Assembly: GCF_001611675.1 (NCBI RefSeq)
Contig: NZ_CP014766.1
Coordinates: 1,674,001-1,738,000 of the forward strand
Reading direction: 5' to 3'
Length of the DNA: 64,000 nucleotides
Source: Pontibacter akesuensis
GTDB taxonomy: Bacteria; Bacteroidota; Bacteroidia; Cytophagales; Hymenobacteraceae
Under the pieces are notes generated by a model. That model saw only the letters and a program-made list of their open reading frames with translations. It was not told the DNA's origin and made no database searches. Shown here piece after piece: positions 25,665-33,716 of this stretch (its first letter is position 1; every line of letters starts with the position of its first letter). The position numbers and the translations under genes were made by a program.

Positions 25665-26297
25665 TTATTCTTCTTCCGTTATGTGCTTCAGTTCATTTAT
25701 CAGCTTGTGGCCTTTCAGGGTGGCGATGCCCAGCATGTAGTGCTCCAGCACGGCCAGCTGCACGCGCCTGGCATCGTACTGGTGCGGCGGGAAAACCAGT
25801 TGGTTAAAGGGCAGCTCGATCAGGACAAGGCGCATACGAGCCATCACCTCCACATCCAGGTCGCGCCGAAAGAGCCCCTCTTTCATACCCCGCAGAATGT
25901 TTTCCCGCACCTTCTCCAGGATATAGGCGTTCTTGTGCTGCATCCACAGGTTCCAGCTGTCCGGGTGGTATTTCTGCAGATCATAGAAGATGGAAGGGTG
26001 CATGTTCGAGAAAACCCGCTTTGACAGGTCCACTATCTGGAATAGCTCCTCGATGGCATTGCCGGATGTTTCGATGAAGCACTCGCAATCCTGCTGCACG
26101 CTCCCTAAGAAACCCTCTATGGCCTCGTATATCACCTGGTCCTTGTTCCGAAACCATTTGTAGAGGGTTTTCTTCGACATGGAGAGATGCTGCGCGATGT
26201 CGTCCATCGACACGCTTTTAATACCGCGTTGGCAAAACATTTCGAAGGCTGCCTGCAGTATCTTGTCTTTTGCTTCTGTTTTCTCTGCTGTTTCCAT
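25665..26297 (-). CDS. TetR/AcrR family regulator of the efflux operon
   Basis: A 210-residue repressor-type regulator. The N-terminal helix-turn-helix covers ILQAAFEMFCQRGIKSVSMDD and IAQHLSMSKKTLYKWFRNKD (about 12-55). A ligand-binding helical domain follows. The first gene of the operon encodes its own regulator. A long palindrome overlaps the predicted promoter just upstream, consistent with autorepression. The frame is open to an ATG at 26351, but that start would put the operator inside the gene, so 26297 is preferred. Confidence 0.92.
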   Translation of the reverse strand: METAEKTEAKDKILQAAFEMFCQRGIKSVSMDDIAQHLSMSKKTLYKWFRNKDQVIYEAIEGFLGSVQQDCECFIETSGNAIEELFQIVDLSKRVFSNMHPSIFYDLQKYHPDSWNLWMQHKNAYILEKVRENILRGMKEGLFRRDLDVEVMARMRLVLIELPFNQLVFPPHQYDARRVQLAVLEHYMLGIATLKGHKLINELKHITEEE

Positions 26298-26312
26298 ATC
26301 CTTAAATCGAGG

Positions 26313-26351
26313 CAAAACTATGGAAACATTTTTCATTTCAAAAGTTTCCAT
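26313..26351 (-). promoter_or_regulatory. Promoter and palindromic operator of the efflux operon
   Basis: ATGGAAAC (26320-26327) and GTTTCCAT (26344-26351) are exact inverted 8-mers 16 bp apart, with further partial symmetry (TTTCA/AAAG) inside. On the minus strand TAGTTTTG (26313-26320) fits the -7 element, and a TTG lies about 18 nt upstream inside the palindrome. This is a textbook position for autorepression by the TetR protein. Confidence 0.65.
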
Positions 26352-26578
26352 GTTATTAAAAAGTTAACACAAGACCCACCAATAGGTTTGTTTCCAGCTA
26401 AAACACAAGCACTTACAGCTACTATTACTTCTTTACAGGAGCGGGCGCAGCAGCCAAAGCTCGATGAACAGCAGTGTTATATAGACAAAAGCCTTTCTAT
26501 TATCCGGCAAAAGCAAGCCCGTTCTTAGAGCACGTGCTTCCGCAAGACCGACAGAGTTATATGAATAAAAATTTTGCT

Positions 26579-27322
26579 TTATATACCCAGCACGGCTCTA
26601 AGCTTGCTGTATCCGGTCCGGCTTAGGGGCACGCGCGTTCCGTTTTTGAGCAGCGCTATGTGGCTGTCTTTTTCCAGGGGTTCGATGCGGGTGAGTTGGG
26701 TGAGGGGGATGATGTAGGAGCGGTGCACGCGCACGAACTGCTTCGGGTCCAGCACGCGCTCATAGTAGCTCATGGTTTTCTTTTTGAGGAAGAGGCCGCT
26801 GTTGGTGTGCACCTTCACGTAGTCATCGTAGGCCTCCAGGTACAGCACGTCATGCACCGGGATGATGCGGATGTCGTTGGCGGCCTTTACCACGATGCGC
26901 TGCTGCTCCTCGGGCTGCTTGGCCGGCACTTCGTTCAAGTCTGTGACTTTGGTAGCGGCGGCATTTATACTTCGCTTCTCCAGCCACTTCTTCAGGGCGG
27001 CATCAAAACGCTCCTGGCTGAATGGTTTGAGCAGGTAGTCTACGGCGTTGGCCTCAAAGGCCTTTAGCGCATATTCATCAAAGGCGGTGGTGAAGATGAC
27101 GCCCGGCGCCTGCTCCACCAGTTCCAGCATTTCAAAGCCGTTTATTTTGGGCATCTGGATATCGAGGAAAATCAGGTCGGGCTGGTGCTGCATAATGGCT
27201 TTCACACCGGCAAAACCGTCGCCGCATTCCTGCACCACCTCTATTTCGGTATGGCGCTGCAGGTACTCGGCCACGATGCTGCGGGCCAGGGGCTCATCGT
27301 CAATTATTAAACACTTCATCAT
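26579..27322 (-). CDS. LytTR family response regulator
   Basis: A 247-residue regulator. The receiver domain (1-120) has the phospho-acceptor Asp54 in LIFLDIQMPKING, acidic DDE at 8-10 and Lys in LLKPFSQ. A LytTR DNA-binding domain (about 140-247) has the typical ends KQFVRVHRSYIIPL and RVPLSRTGYSKLRAVL. The start overlaps the kinase stop by 4 bp. It is the output partner of the LytS-type kinase upstream. Target genes are not shown by the sequence. Confidence 0.95.
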   Translation of the reverse strand: MMKCLIIDDEPLARSIVAEYLQRHTEIEVVQECGDGFAGVKAIMQHQPDLIFLDIQMPKINGFEMLELVEQAPGVIFTTAFDEYALKAFEANAVDYLLKPFSQERFDAALKKWLEKRSINAAATKVTDLNEVPAKQPEEQQRIVVKAANDIRIIPVHDVLYLEAYDDYVKVHTNSGLFLKKKTMSYYERVLDPKQFVRVHRSYIIPLTQLTRIEPLEKDSHIALLKNGTRVPLSRTGYSKLRAVLGI

Positions 27323-28344
27323 AGTTTCTGTGGGATTTTAATGCGCGTGATAAACTGGTTTTCCTGCTGCTGGGTCTGCAGCAGGTCGTGGCGGGCGTAG
27401 AGCAAGTATAGGCGGCGCTGCACCGAGCTAAGGCCGAAGCCAGTGCCGTGCTGCGGTTGCGCGGTGGCGGGGTCGTAAGGGTTTTGTACCTGCAGTTGCA
27501 GGTGGTGATCATGGGCAATTGCCTTTATACTTATTACAGTATCGCCGATGGTATCGTAGAGGCCGAACTTAATCGCGTTCTCCACCACGGGCTGTAGTAA
27601 AAGGGCTGGCAGGCGCATGTGCATGGCTTCACCCTGCACCTCAATGGCAGCTTGTAAGCGATGCCCGAAGCGCACTTTTTCAATTTCCAAGTATAGCTCC
27701 AGGTGCTCCAGCTCATCAGCCAGACTTACCTGCTGCTGGTCGTCATTGCGCAGGGTGCCGCGCAGAAAGTCGGAGAGCTGCATGATCATTTTGCGCGCCT
27801 GCTCAGGCCTTGCCCCCACCAGCGCCGAAATGGAGTTGAGGCTGTTGAAGAGAAAGTGTGGCTGCAGTTGCTGGCGCAAGGAATGCAGCTCCGCCTCGCG
27901 CACCATTTTCTCGGTAGCCGCCTTCCGCGCCTCGTCCTGCTGCCATTCGCGGGTGTAAAACCACATCCAGTTCAGCAACAGCACCAACAGCACCATCAGC
28001 CAGCCAAACACCACCCGCACCGGCAGTGTGGCCTCCACAAACGCCAGGTATACTTCATCCGCCGGGAACAGCCTGCTAACAATAAAATCAAACAGCAGCA
28101 TACTGATACCGGCCAACCCCAGGCTCCAGCCAAACAGGTAAGCCAATTGCCGCATACTGGGCTGGTAGTAGCGCAGGCCCGTGCCCATGGCGTAGCCCCC
28201 ACCAACCAGAAGCGCATTGGTGAGCAGCGCATCGGTCAGGGCTGTGCGCCACGGCACCTCCACCGACCACAGCAGCGCCGTTTGCACGGCCACCCAAAGC
28301 AAGGTCCAACCCAGGTAAAGAAGTATGATGCGGAACGGATACAT
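27319..28344 (-). CDS. LytS-type sensor histidine kinase
   Basis: A 341-residue membrane kinase. Four hydrophobic helices fill the first 135 residues. A short coiled linker (DEARKAATEKMVREAELHSL) follows. The His_kinase phospho-acceptor block is LRQQLQPHFLFNSLNSISAL, and the HATPase domain has PVVENAIKFG (N-box) and GTGFGLSSVQRRL (G-box). It is coupled to the response regulator by ATGA overlap and starts 12 bp after the LiaF-like gene. The three-gene order suggests an envelope-stress circuit, by analogy with Firmicutes LiaFSR. Confidence 0.95.
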   Translation of the reverse strand: MYPFRIILLYLGWTLLWVAVQTALLWSVEVPWRTALTDALLTNALLVGGGYAMGTGLRYYQPSMRQLAYLFGWSLGLAGISMLLFDFIVSRLFPADEVYLAFVEATLPVRVVFGWLMVLLVLLLNWMWFYTREWQQDEARKAATEKMVREAELHSLRQQLQPHFLFNSLNSISALVGARPEQARKMIMQLSDFLRGTLRNDDQQQVSLADELEHLELYLEIEKVRFGHRLQAAIEVQGEAMHMRLPALLLQPVVENAIKFGLYDTIGDTVISIKAIAHDHHLQLQVQNPYDPATAQPQHGTGFGLSSVQRRLYLLYARHDLLQTQQQENQFITRIKIPQKL

Positions 28345-28356
28345 GCACGCAGCGGG

Positions 28357-29199
28357 TTAGTAGCTCTTGATTTGCAATCCGCCAAACAGCGTGGTGCCTT
28401 TTATAATGAGCACCTTGCTGGGGTCGTAGCCGCTGGAAAGTATGGGCCGCTTGTCGTCGATGCCGCCAAGTATGGCCACCATCTCTGATTTCACTTCCCA
28501 ATGCGGCGGAATAATGAGCGTGGTACCCCCGAATATCTGCGTGGCTTCCAATACCACAGGGCGCTGTATATCGGCCTGGGTCAGGTTCAGCTCGGTTCCT
28601 CCGAACACACTCACCACTTCGCCACCCATGAAATTCTTGGAGATAATGTTCTTTTTGATGCCGCCAAGTATGGCCGTTACGTCCACCACTTCCTCTGAAG
28701 AGTTATTGCCTCTGTCTGAAGTATGGCCTGTGCTGAAGCTGCTGCTAGACATTGGCCCTGGAGCTGCTCCTGCTGCTCCTGCCGCACCTGACGCTACCGG
28801 CTCCCTCTTCTGCCTGAAACGCCGGGGATAGTCCCGACGGGGCTTTAGCATCACCCACAACCCTACACCAATCAGCATGATCGGCCAGAAGTACACGTGC
28901 ACGTCAAACCCCTCCAGCAAGTCATCCAGCAGGAAAATAGAGCCGATCAGCACCAGCACGATCCAGCCGGGCTTCTGGAAATTGTGCCGGAAACCCAGGA
29001 ACAGACCCAGCACAATCAGCAGCATCTCCCAGGAGAACACCCAGTAAGGCAGGAAAAAAATATTGAGCTTTGCCACAAGTAGCACCACGCCGACTGCCAC
29101 CAGAAGCAGGCCGGCCAGTACTTTCCCGCTGTTGCCCCGGCGCGGGCTATCCCAGTTGCCACCGTAGTTGCTGTTTGGGGTTTGATCTTGATTTTCCAT
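28357..29199 (-). CDS. LiaF-like membrane protein (DUF5668 plus cell-wall-active antibiotic response domain)
   Basis: A 280-residue protein. After a hydrophilic N-terminus, four hydrophobic helices follow (GKVLAGLLLVAVGVVLLVA; YWVFSWEMLLIVLGLFLG; WIVLVLIGSIFLLDDLL; VYFWPIMLIGVGLWVML). A Gly/Ala/Ser linker comes next, and then a C-terminal beta-helix-like LiaF domain with repeated VTAILGGIKKN, VVSVFGGTELN, ATQIFGGTTLI and VAILGGID units. The frame extends far upstream, but the ATG at 29199 begins the conserved protein. It is probably an inhibitor or sensor of the adjacent LytS kinase. Confidence 0.88.
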   Translation of the reverse strand: MENQDQTPNSNYGGNWDSPRRGNSGKVLAGLLLVAVGVVLLVAKLNIFFLPYWVFSWEMLLIVLGLFLGFRHNFQKPGWIVLVLIGSIFLLDDLLEGFDVHVYFWPIMLIGVGLWVMLKPRRDYPRRFRQKREPVASGAAGAAGAAPGPMSSSSFSTGHTSDRGNNSSEEVVDVTAILGGIKKNIISKNFMGGEVVSVFGGTELNLTQADIQRPVVLEATQIFGGTTLIIPPHWEVKSEMVAILGGIDDKRPILSSGYDPSKVLIIKGTTLFGGLQIKSY

Positions 29200-29941
29200 A
29201 GTTGTTTTGATTAAGTTTATGCCCAAATGTACTGTAGCGAAGCCCGCTAGTCTATAAGAGATAGGCGAGCTTGGGAGAGAAGTCGGTAAGCTGCAGGTTT
29301 GCGTCGGTAAACTACAAAGTATACAGGGATTGCGCAATTTACCAATGGCGCTATGTGCTGGTGAAGAGGGACGTGTAGGTATGGCTATGGTAGTGAAAGT
29401 TTTTTTAGCCACTATTTATCCAAGGCCCTAATTAAGGATAGAAAAACAGCCTTGTTAGCAAAAGCAGTAGTTACATAGCTTCTGCCAAGTCCCCCTTTGA
29501 AGGGGGCAGGGGGATGTTTATACTCCTGCTGACGTTATATCAATTTTTACGCTGACCACTTCTCCCACTCCCCATTTGTCATCCTGAAAGGATTTTTGTG
29601 GATGGGGGCTTAAGCCTTTACAACAAAGCTCATACTTCAGCGAAGCCTACAGCGGGACCCACCCCTGCCCCTCCGAGGAGGGGAATCAGGTACTTCAGGA
29701 AAAGTCGCTTTTGATGAGAATCGGGGCTCCAAATAACAGCTGGAAGTCCTACGCAGCGAGGCGAAAAAAACCGTTGTGCAACGGAAAGCACAGAAACGTT
29801 GGAGAGTAAAAGTTTGGGAACGATTCGGACAGGCCGCGACCTGTCTCTACAGGATTGGCATCACATCTTCCCATACTCCCTCCTCCTATTTTGCGTACCA
29901 ATTGAGAATTCCTTAAATAGGCTCAGAACGCGCCAATTTAT
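29200..29941. other. Repeat-filled intergenic gap before pheS
   Basis: About 740 bp without a credible gene. It carries four repeat elements. An extended copy of the ATCCTTTCAGGAT family lies at 29560-29597, which shares about 38 bp with 42966-43003 in reverse. A hairpin CCCCCTTTGAAGGGGG lies at 29490-29505 and CCCCTCCGAGGAGGGG at 29668-29683. A GACAGG...CCTGTC hairpin lies at 29826-29853. Motif copy AAGTATA is near 29338. A 64-codon frame at its end is not believed. Confidence 0.7.
29224..29231 (-). promoter_or_regulatory. -7 element of the LiaF-LytS-LytR operon
   Basis: On the minus strand TACATTTG fits TAnnTTTG and predicts transcription from about 29217, leaving an 18-nt leader. No clear -33 TTG is seen at the usual distance. 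Confidence 0.45.
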
Positions 29942-29949
29942 TATCTTTG
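29942..29949 (+). promoter_or_regulatory. -7 element abutting pheS
   Basis: TATCTTTG ends 6 nt before the pheS ATG. By the usual spacing the transcript would begin at or next to the start codon, making the mRNA leaderless or nearly so. Confidence 0.5.
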
Positions 29950-29955
29950 CAAATT

Positions 29956-30981
29956 ATGGTGGAGAACATACAACACGTAGCACAAGAGATTGAAGCAGCA
30001 CCGCTGACCAACGCTGCCGAGCTGGAGCAATTCCGCATTGCCTATATCGGCCGCAAAGGCCGAATTGCAGATTTGTTTGATAACCTGAAGCAAGTGGCGC
30101 CGGAGCAGCGCCGCGAGGTTGGCCAGCAGCTGAATACGCTGAAGAACCGGGCCCAGGAGCGCTTCGACCAGGCGCAGGAGCAGCTGGCTAATTCTAACGA
30201 TACAGCAGGAGACACAGGGTTTGATTTTACACTGCCAACTATACCAAATACGCTCGGCACACGCCACCCGCTTTCGCTCGTGCGCCAGGAGATTGTGCGC
30301 ATCTTTGAGCGCATCGGTTTCAATGTAGCGGAGGGTCCTGAGATGGAGGACGACTGGCACAACTTCTCTGCCCTTAACTTCCCGGAGAACCACCCAGCCC
30401 GCGAGATGCAGGATACCTTCTTTTTAAGCGAGGACAAGGAGCGGTTGCTTCGCACTCATACTTCCACGGTGCAGGTGCGTTTGATGGAAAACAACCAGCC
30501 ACCGCTGCGCAGCATTATGCCGGGCCGCGTGTACCGCAACGAGGCTATTTCGGCGCGCGCGCACATGGTGTTTCACCAGGTAGAGGGCCTGTACGTGAAC
30601 AAGGGCGTGAGCTTTAAGGACCTGAAGGAAACACTCTATTACTTTGCCAAGGAGATGTTCGGGCAGGACACACAGATCCGTTTCCGTCCGTCTTTCTTCC
30701 CCTTCACCGAGCCAAGCGCCGAAATTGACATTACCTGCTTTATCTGCAAGGGCGAGGGCTGTAACATCTGCAAAGGCAGCGGCTGGGTAGAGATTGGCGG
30801 CTCCGGTATGGTAGACCCTGCCGTGCTCCAAAGCTCCGGCATCGACCCGGAAGTATACTCTGGCTTCGCCTTCGGAATGGGCATTGAGCGCATCACCATG
30901 TTGAAGTACCAGATAAAGGACCTACGCCTCTTCACCGAAAACGATGTGCGTTTCCTGCGCCAGTTTGAAGGGGTAATTTAG
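29956..30981 (+). CDS. pheS: Phenylalanine--tRNA ligase alpha subunit
   Basis: A 341-residue class II synthetase subunit of normal length. The N-terminal coiled coil has AYIGRKGRIADLFDNLK. The catalytic core has motif 2 around GRVYRNEAISARAHMVFHQVEGL and motif 3 in GFAFGMGIERITMLKY. A Cys-rich insertion (CFICKGEGCNICKGSGW) is typical of bacterial PheS. With PheT, not in this window, it charges tRNA-Phe. The ATG at 29956 is chosen. The TTG at 29947 lies inside the -7 element. Confidence 0.97.
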   Translation: MVENIQHVAQEIEAAPLTNAAELEQFRIAYIGRKGRIADLFDNLKQVAPEQRREVGQQLNTLKNRAQERFDQAQEQLANSNDTAGDTGFDFTLPTIPNTLGTRHPLSLVRQEIVRIFERIGFNVAEGPEMEDDWHNFSALNFPENHPAREMQDTFFLSEDKERLLRTHTSTVQVRLMENNQPPLRSIMPGRVYRNEAISARAHMVFHQVEGLYVNKGVSFKDLKETLYYFAKEMFGQDTQIRFRPSFFPFTEPSAEIDITCFICKGEGCNICKGSGWVEIGGSGMVDPAVLQSSGIDPEVYSGFAFGMGIERITMLKYQIKDLRLFTENDVRFLRQFEGVI

Positions 30982-31073
30982 AAATTCTGAAAAATTGAAT
31001 AAATGAAGGAGTGAATGTTTTGCCGTACAAGTATAGCAAGGCATTCACTTTTCCTTTTAAACATACTTAAGCT

Positions 31074-31934
31074 ATGACCTTAGAAGAGATTAAAACAATA
31101 GGTGTGGTGGGTGCCGGCACTATGGGCCAGGGAATTGCTCAGATCTGCGCGCAGGCAGGCTTTAAAACCATCCTGTTCGACATCAACGCACAGGTACTGG
31201 AGAAGGCACAGCAAATTATTACTAACAACCTGGATAAAGGCATAGCGCGCGGCAAATTAACCGAGGTTGAAAAACAAGCCGCACTGGGTAATCTCTCCTT
31301 TACCGGCGATACGCTGCAGTTGAATTGTGATGTGATCATTGAGGCAGTGGTGGAGCGCCTGGAGGTGAAGCAGGACATATTTAAAGAGCTTGCCAGCATC
31401 AACAAACCTGAAACTATACTTGCCTCCAACACCTCCTCTATCCCGATCACGCAGATTGCCTCCGCCGTTCCGAACCCGGAGCGCGTAGTGGGCATGCACT
31501 TCTTTAACCCGGCGCATATTATGAAGCTGGTAGAGGTAATATCTGGTGCTGCCACTGCTCCTGCTGTTGCCCAAACAGTAAAGGCCCTGGCCGAAAAGCT
31601 GGGTAAAACAGCTGTGATGGCGAAAGACTCTCCGGGCTTTATCGTGAACCGCGTGGCGCGCCATTTTTACGTAGAGGGGCTGAAACTGCTGGAGGAAGGC
31701 GTGGCCGATGTAGAAACCATCGATAAACTGATGCAAGCCAGCGGCTTTAAAATGGGACCGTTTGAACTCATGGACCTGATTGGTGTTGATACGAATTATG
31801 CCGTTACATCTTCCATGTTCGAGGCCTTTCATTATGACGCTAAATTCAGACCAAGCCGCATACAGCAGCAAAAAGTGGACGCAGGGCACCACGGCCGCAA
31901 GTCAGGCAAAGGTTTTTATACGTATGACAAGTAA
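31074..31934 (+). CDS. 3-hydroxyacyl-CoA (3-hydroxybutyryl-CoA) dehydrogenase
   Basis: A 286-residue enzyme. The N-terminal NAD-binding Rossmann fold has GVVGAGTMGQGIAQI at 10-24. The catalytic His lies in GMHFFNPAHIMKLVEV and the Glu in the same element. The C-terminal dimer domain starts KDSPGFIVNRVARHF and contains GPFELMDLIGVD. It oxidises (3S)-3-hydroxyacyl-CoA in beta-oxidation, butanoate or phenylacetate degradation. A lipoprotein gene overlaps its 3' end by 11 bp. The monofunctional single-domain size fits Hbd/PaaH rather than the FadB fusion. Confidence 0.95.
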   Translation: MTLEEIKTIGVVGAGTMGQGIAQICAQAGFKTILFDINAQVLEKAQQIITNNLDKGIARGKLTEVEKQAALGNLSFTGDTLQLNCDVIIEAVVERLEVKQDIFKELASINKPETILASNTSSIPITQIASAVPNPERVVGMHFFNPAHIMKLVEVISGAATAPAVAQTVKALAEKLGKTAVMAKDSPGFIVNRVARHFYVEGLKLLEEGVADVETIDKLMQASGFKMGPFELMDLIGVDTNYAVTSSMFEAFHYDAKFRPSRIQQQKVDAGHHGRKSGKGFYTYDK

Positions 31935-32346
31935 GCACTGGCCGCTGCTGCTTGCTTTGCTGGCTATACTTGCCAGCGCGTGCAAAGACAGCAGTAACAG
32001 CCCCATCATACCCAACGTGCCGGTAAACGCTCAGCTCGCCGTGAACAGCCAACTGTACCCGGAGCTGCGCCAGGACGGGGGCTTCGCTTACTTGCCGGAG
32101 GGCTATAAAGGAATTATCGTGATCCGGCAAAATGCCAATTACTACACCGCCTTTGAGCGTGCCTGCCCCTTCGACCCAACCAACGACTGCGAAGTAGAAA
32201 TGGACCCGTCGCGCCTGTTTCTCACTGACCCCTGCTGCGGCTCCCAGTTCAACCTGCAGGGGGGCGTAATCGGCGGACCGGCCATTCAGGGGCTACGGCA
32301 GTACAAAACATCGCTCGTAGGCGCCACGCTGTACATTACCAACTAA
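31924..32346 (+). CDS. Degenerate Rieske-like lipoprotein
   Basis: A 140-residue lipoprotein (lipobox LASAC, Cys20) with the beta-rich fold pattern of Rieske proteins. In a normal Rieske protein C-x-H and C-x-x-H bind the 2Fe-2S cluster. Here the equivalents read ACPFD (Cys81, Phe83) and DPCCGSQF (Cys104, Cys105), so both ligand histidines are replaced. Cys89 is an extra candidate ligand. I recall similar CCGSxF proteins in other Bacteroidota, so this is a subfamily, not a pseudogene. Whether it still binds iron is open. The start at 31924 begins the signal peptide and overlaps the upstream dehydrogenase gene by 11 bp. Confidence 0.8.
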   Translation: MTSKHWPLLLALLAILASACKDSSNSPIIPNVPVNAQLAVNSQLYPELRQDGGFAYLPEGYKGIIVIRQNANYYTAFERACPFDPTNDCEVEMDPSRLFLTDPCCGSQFNLQGGVIGGPAIQGLRQYKTSLVGATLYITN

Positions 32347-32477
32347 TATTTTTTAGTTGATTTCCAGCAAATTAGCCTTTTTTGCGATATTTTTTCAGGA
32401 CATGACTTGCGTCCTAAACTTAACTGCCGTAATATTGCATCATCAAACGGCGGATATCGCCAATGATATAACCAAAT

Positions 32478-32551
32478 TCCTCCTTAGCTCAGTTGGTTAG
32501 AGCACATGACTGTTAATCATGGGGTCCCTGGTTCGAGCCCAGGAGGGGGAG
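32478..32551 (+). tRNA. tRNA-Asn (anticodon GTT)
   Basis: A 74-nt cloverleaf. The acceptor TCCTCCT pairs with AGGGGGA through one G-U pair. The D arm is GCTC..GAGC, the anticodon stem ATGAC/.TCAT holds loop CTGTTAA with GTT, and the T arm is CCTGG-TTCGAGC-CCAGG. CCA is not encoded. A terminator follows within a few bases. Confidence 0.97.
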
Positions 32552-32553
32552 CA

Positions 32554-32583
32554 AAAAGCCACTCAAGAATGAGTGGCTTTTTT
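32554..32583 (+). terminator. Terminator of tRNA-Asn
   Basis: AAAAGCCACTC pairs with GAGTGGCTTTT, with AAGAAT as the loop and a run of T after. Confidence 0.9.
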
Positions 32584-32763
32584 ATTATACGCCTGCACTA
32601 GTCGCGATATTCCCCTTTTCCCTCCCCACAATTTCCCTTTTCAGTTAACCTTTTTGCTACCTATACAGTAACAGTAACATGGCAATATCATCATATTTCG
32701 CCTTGGCTATACTTCTGTTGCCGTGTACGTTTTAAGCCATTGGCATAACTAAAAGATAAAACT

Positions 32764-32934
32764 ATGAAGAATATAAGACTTTTCGTGATGACCCTCCTCG
32801 TGCTGCTCACCTTTACCATGAGTAGCTGTGAACTGGTAGGCGATATTTTTGAAGCAGGCATGTGGGTGATGCTCATCATCATTGTGCTGGTGGTGGTGCT
32901 GATCGGCTGGCTGGTTCGAAAGTTCAGGAGATAA
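32764..32934 (+). CDS. Small lipoprotein with one membrane helix (56 aa)
   Basis: A 56-residue frame below the usual length cut-off. It opens with a lipoprotein signal MKNIRLFVMTLLVLL ending at SSC (Cys22). A short ELVGDIFEAG linker, a hydrophobic helix (about 33-51) and a basic end VRKFRR follow. Short Bacteroidota proteins with this design are widespread, and I recall them being misannotated as phosphatidate cytidylyltransferase. A strong terminator follows 12 bp after the stop, which supports expression. Its function is unknown. Confidence 0.75.
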   Translation: MKNIRLFVMTLLVLLTFTMSSCELVGDIFEAGMWVMLIIIVLVVVLIGWLVRKFRR

Positions 32935-32946
32935 TTATCCAGAAAT

Positions 32947-32987
32947 AAAAAGAAGAGGGGCTCTGCAGTAGAGCCCCTCTTCTTTTT
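32947..32987. terminator. Bidirectional terminator with 18-bp stem
   Basis: AAAAAGAAGAGGGGCTCT pairs exactly with AGAGCCCCTCTTCTTTTT around GCAGT. It serves both converging genes. Confidence 0.95.
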
Positions 32988-33005
32988 ATCTATACTTTAC
33001 TGCGC

Positions 33006-33614
33006 TTACCTGGAGCGCTTGGGCATAGTGCCCAGAATATAATCCCAGAGCGGCGACGATACGCCATAGGCAGCCTCGGGGTCTTTGTAGTGGTGAATGC
33101 TGTGGTGAATCCAGAGCTGCTTCAGGAAGTTTCTTGGCGGTGGGTACGCATGCACAATGTAATGCACAAACAGGTACATGGCATAGCCAAACAAAATACC
33201 GGCCACTACGCCAAATACAAACGTGCCGAATATCACCTTAAAGATAAAGAAGAAGGCCGATGCGTAAAGTATACTTACCACAGGCGGCATAGCCAGGCGC
33301 TTCTTGTCTTTCGGATACTCGTGGTGGTTGCCATGGAACAGGTACTGCAGGCGGGCCTTCAGCGGCGTATCGGTGTCCATGTGGAACAGGTAACGGTGCG
33401 CCAGGTACTCCAGCAGGGTAAAGATCAGCCAGCCGATAAAGAAAAACCCAATGGCCTCCAGAATGTTGATGAAGCTGTGCGTAATGCCATAGTAAAGCAT
33501 TCCCACGGCAATAGTCAGAAAGATAGAGATGGGTAGGGCAATGTGCGTCCTGGTGAGCTTTTCCAGAAATGGGTTCTTAAAGAGCCGCGCACTTCCTTTG
33601 TGATTAGGTTTCAT
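33006..33614 (-). CDS. Fatty acid hydroxylase / sterol desaturase family protein
   Basis: A 202-residue integral membrane di-iron enzyme. His clusters occur in the expected order: HRYLFH, HGNHH, HYIVH and HHSIHHYKD. Four hydrophobic helices lie between them. Length and pattern match the FA2H-like branch that adds a 2-hydroxyl to fatty acids of sphingolipid or ceramide-type lipids. Bacteroidota make sphingolipids, so this role is plausible but inferred. The coding sequence contains the palindrome AAGTATACTT at 33267-33276. Confidence 0.9.
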   Translation of the reverse strand: MKPNHKGSARLFKNPFLEKLTRTHIALPISIFLTIAVGMLYYGITHSFINILEAIGFFFIGWLIFTLLEYLAHRYLFHMDTDTPLKARLQYLFHGNHHEYPKDKKRLAMPPVVSILYASAFFFIFKVIFGTFVFGVVAGILFGYAMYLFVHYIVHAYPPPRNFLKQLWIHHSIHHYKDPEAAYGVSSPLWDYILGTMPKRSR

Positions 33615-33716
33615 AGTAGAGATTTGCTATATGCTGTAACGCTGCAAAAATACGTAATTTTTCAGAGGAAGCCAGTTTAGATGCTTCACTGTTATAACGT
33701 ATAACGCGTACAACCG

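Noticed and set aside
27703-28488. 261-codon plus ORF opposite the LytS kinase
   Set aside because: His/Gln-rich shadow of a clear kinase gene.
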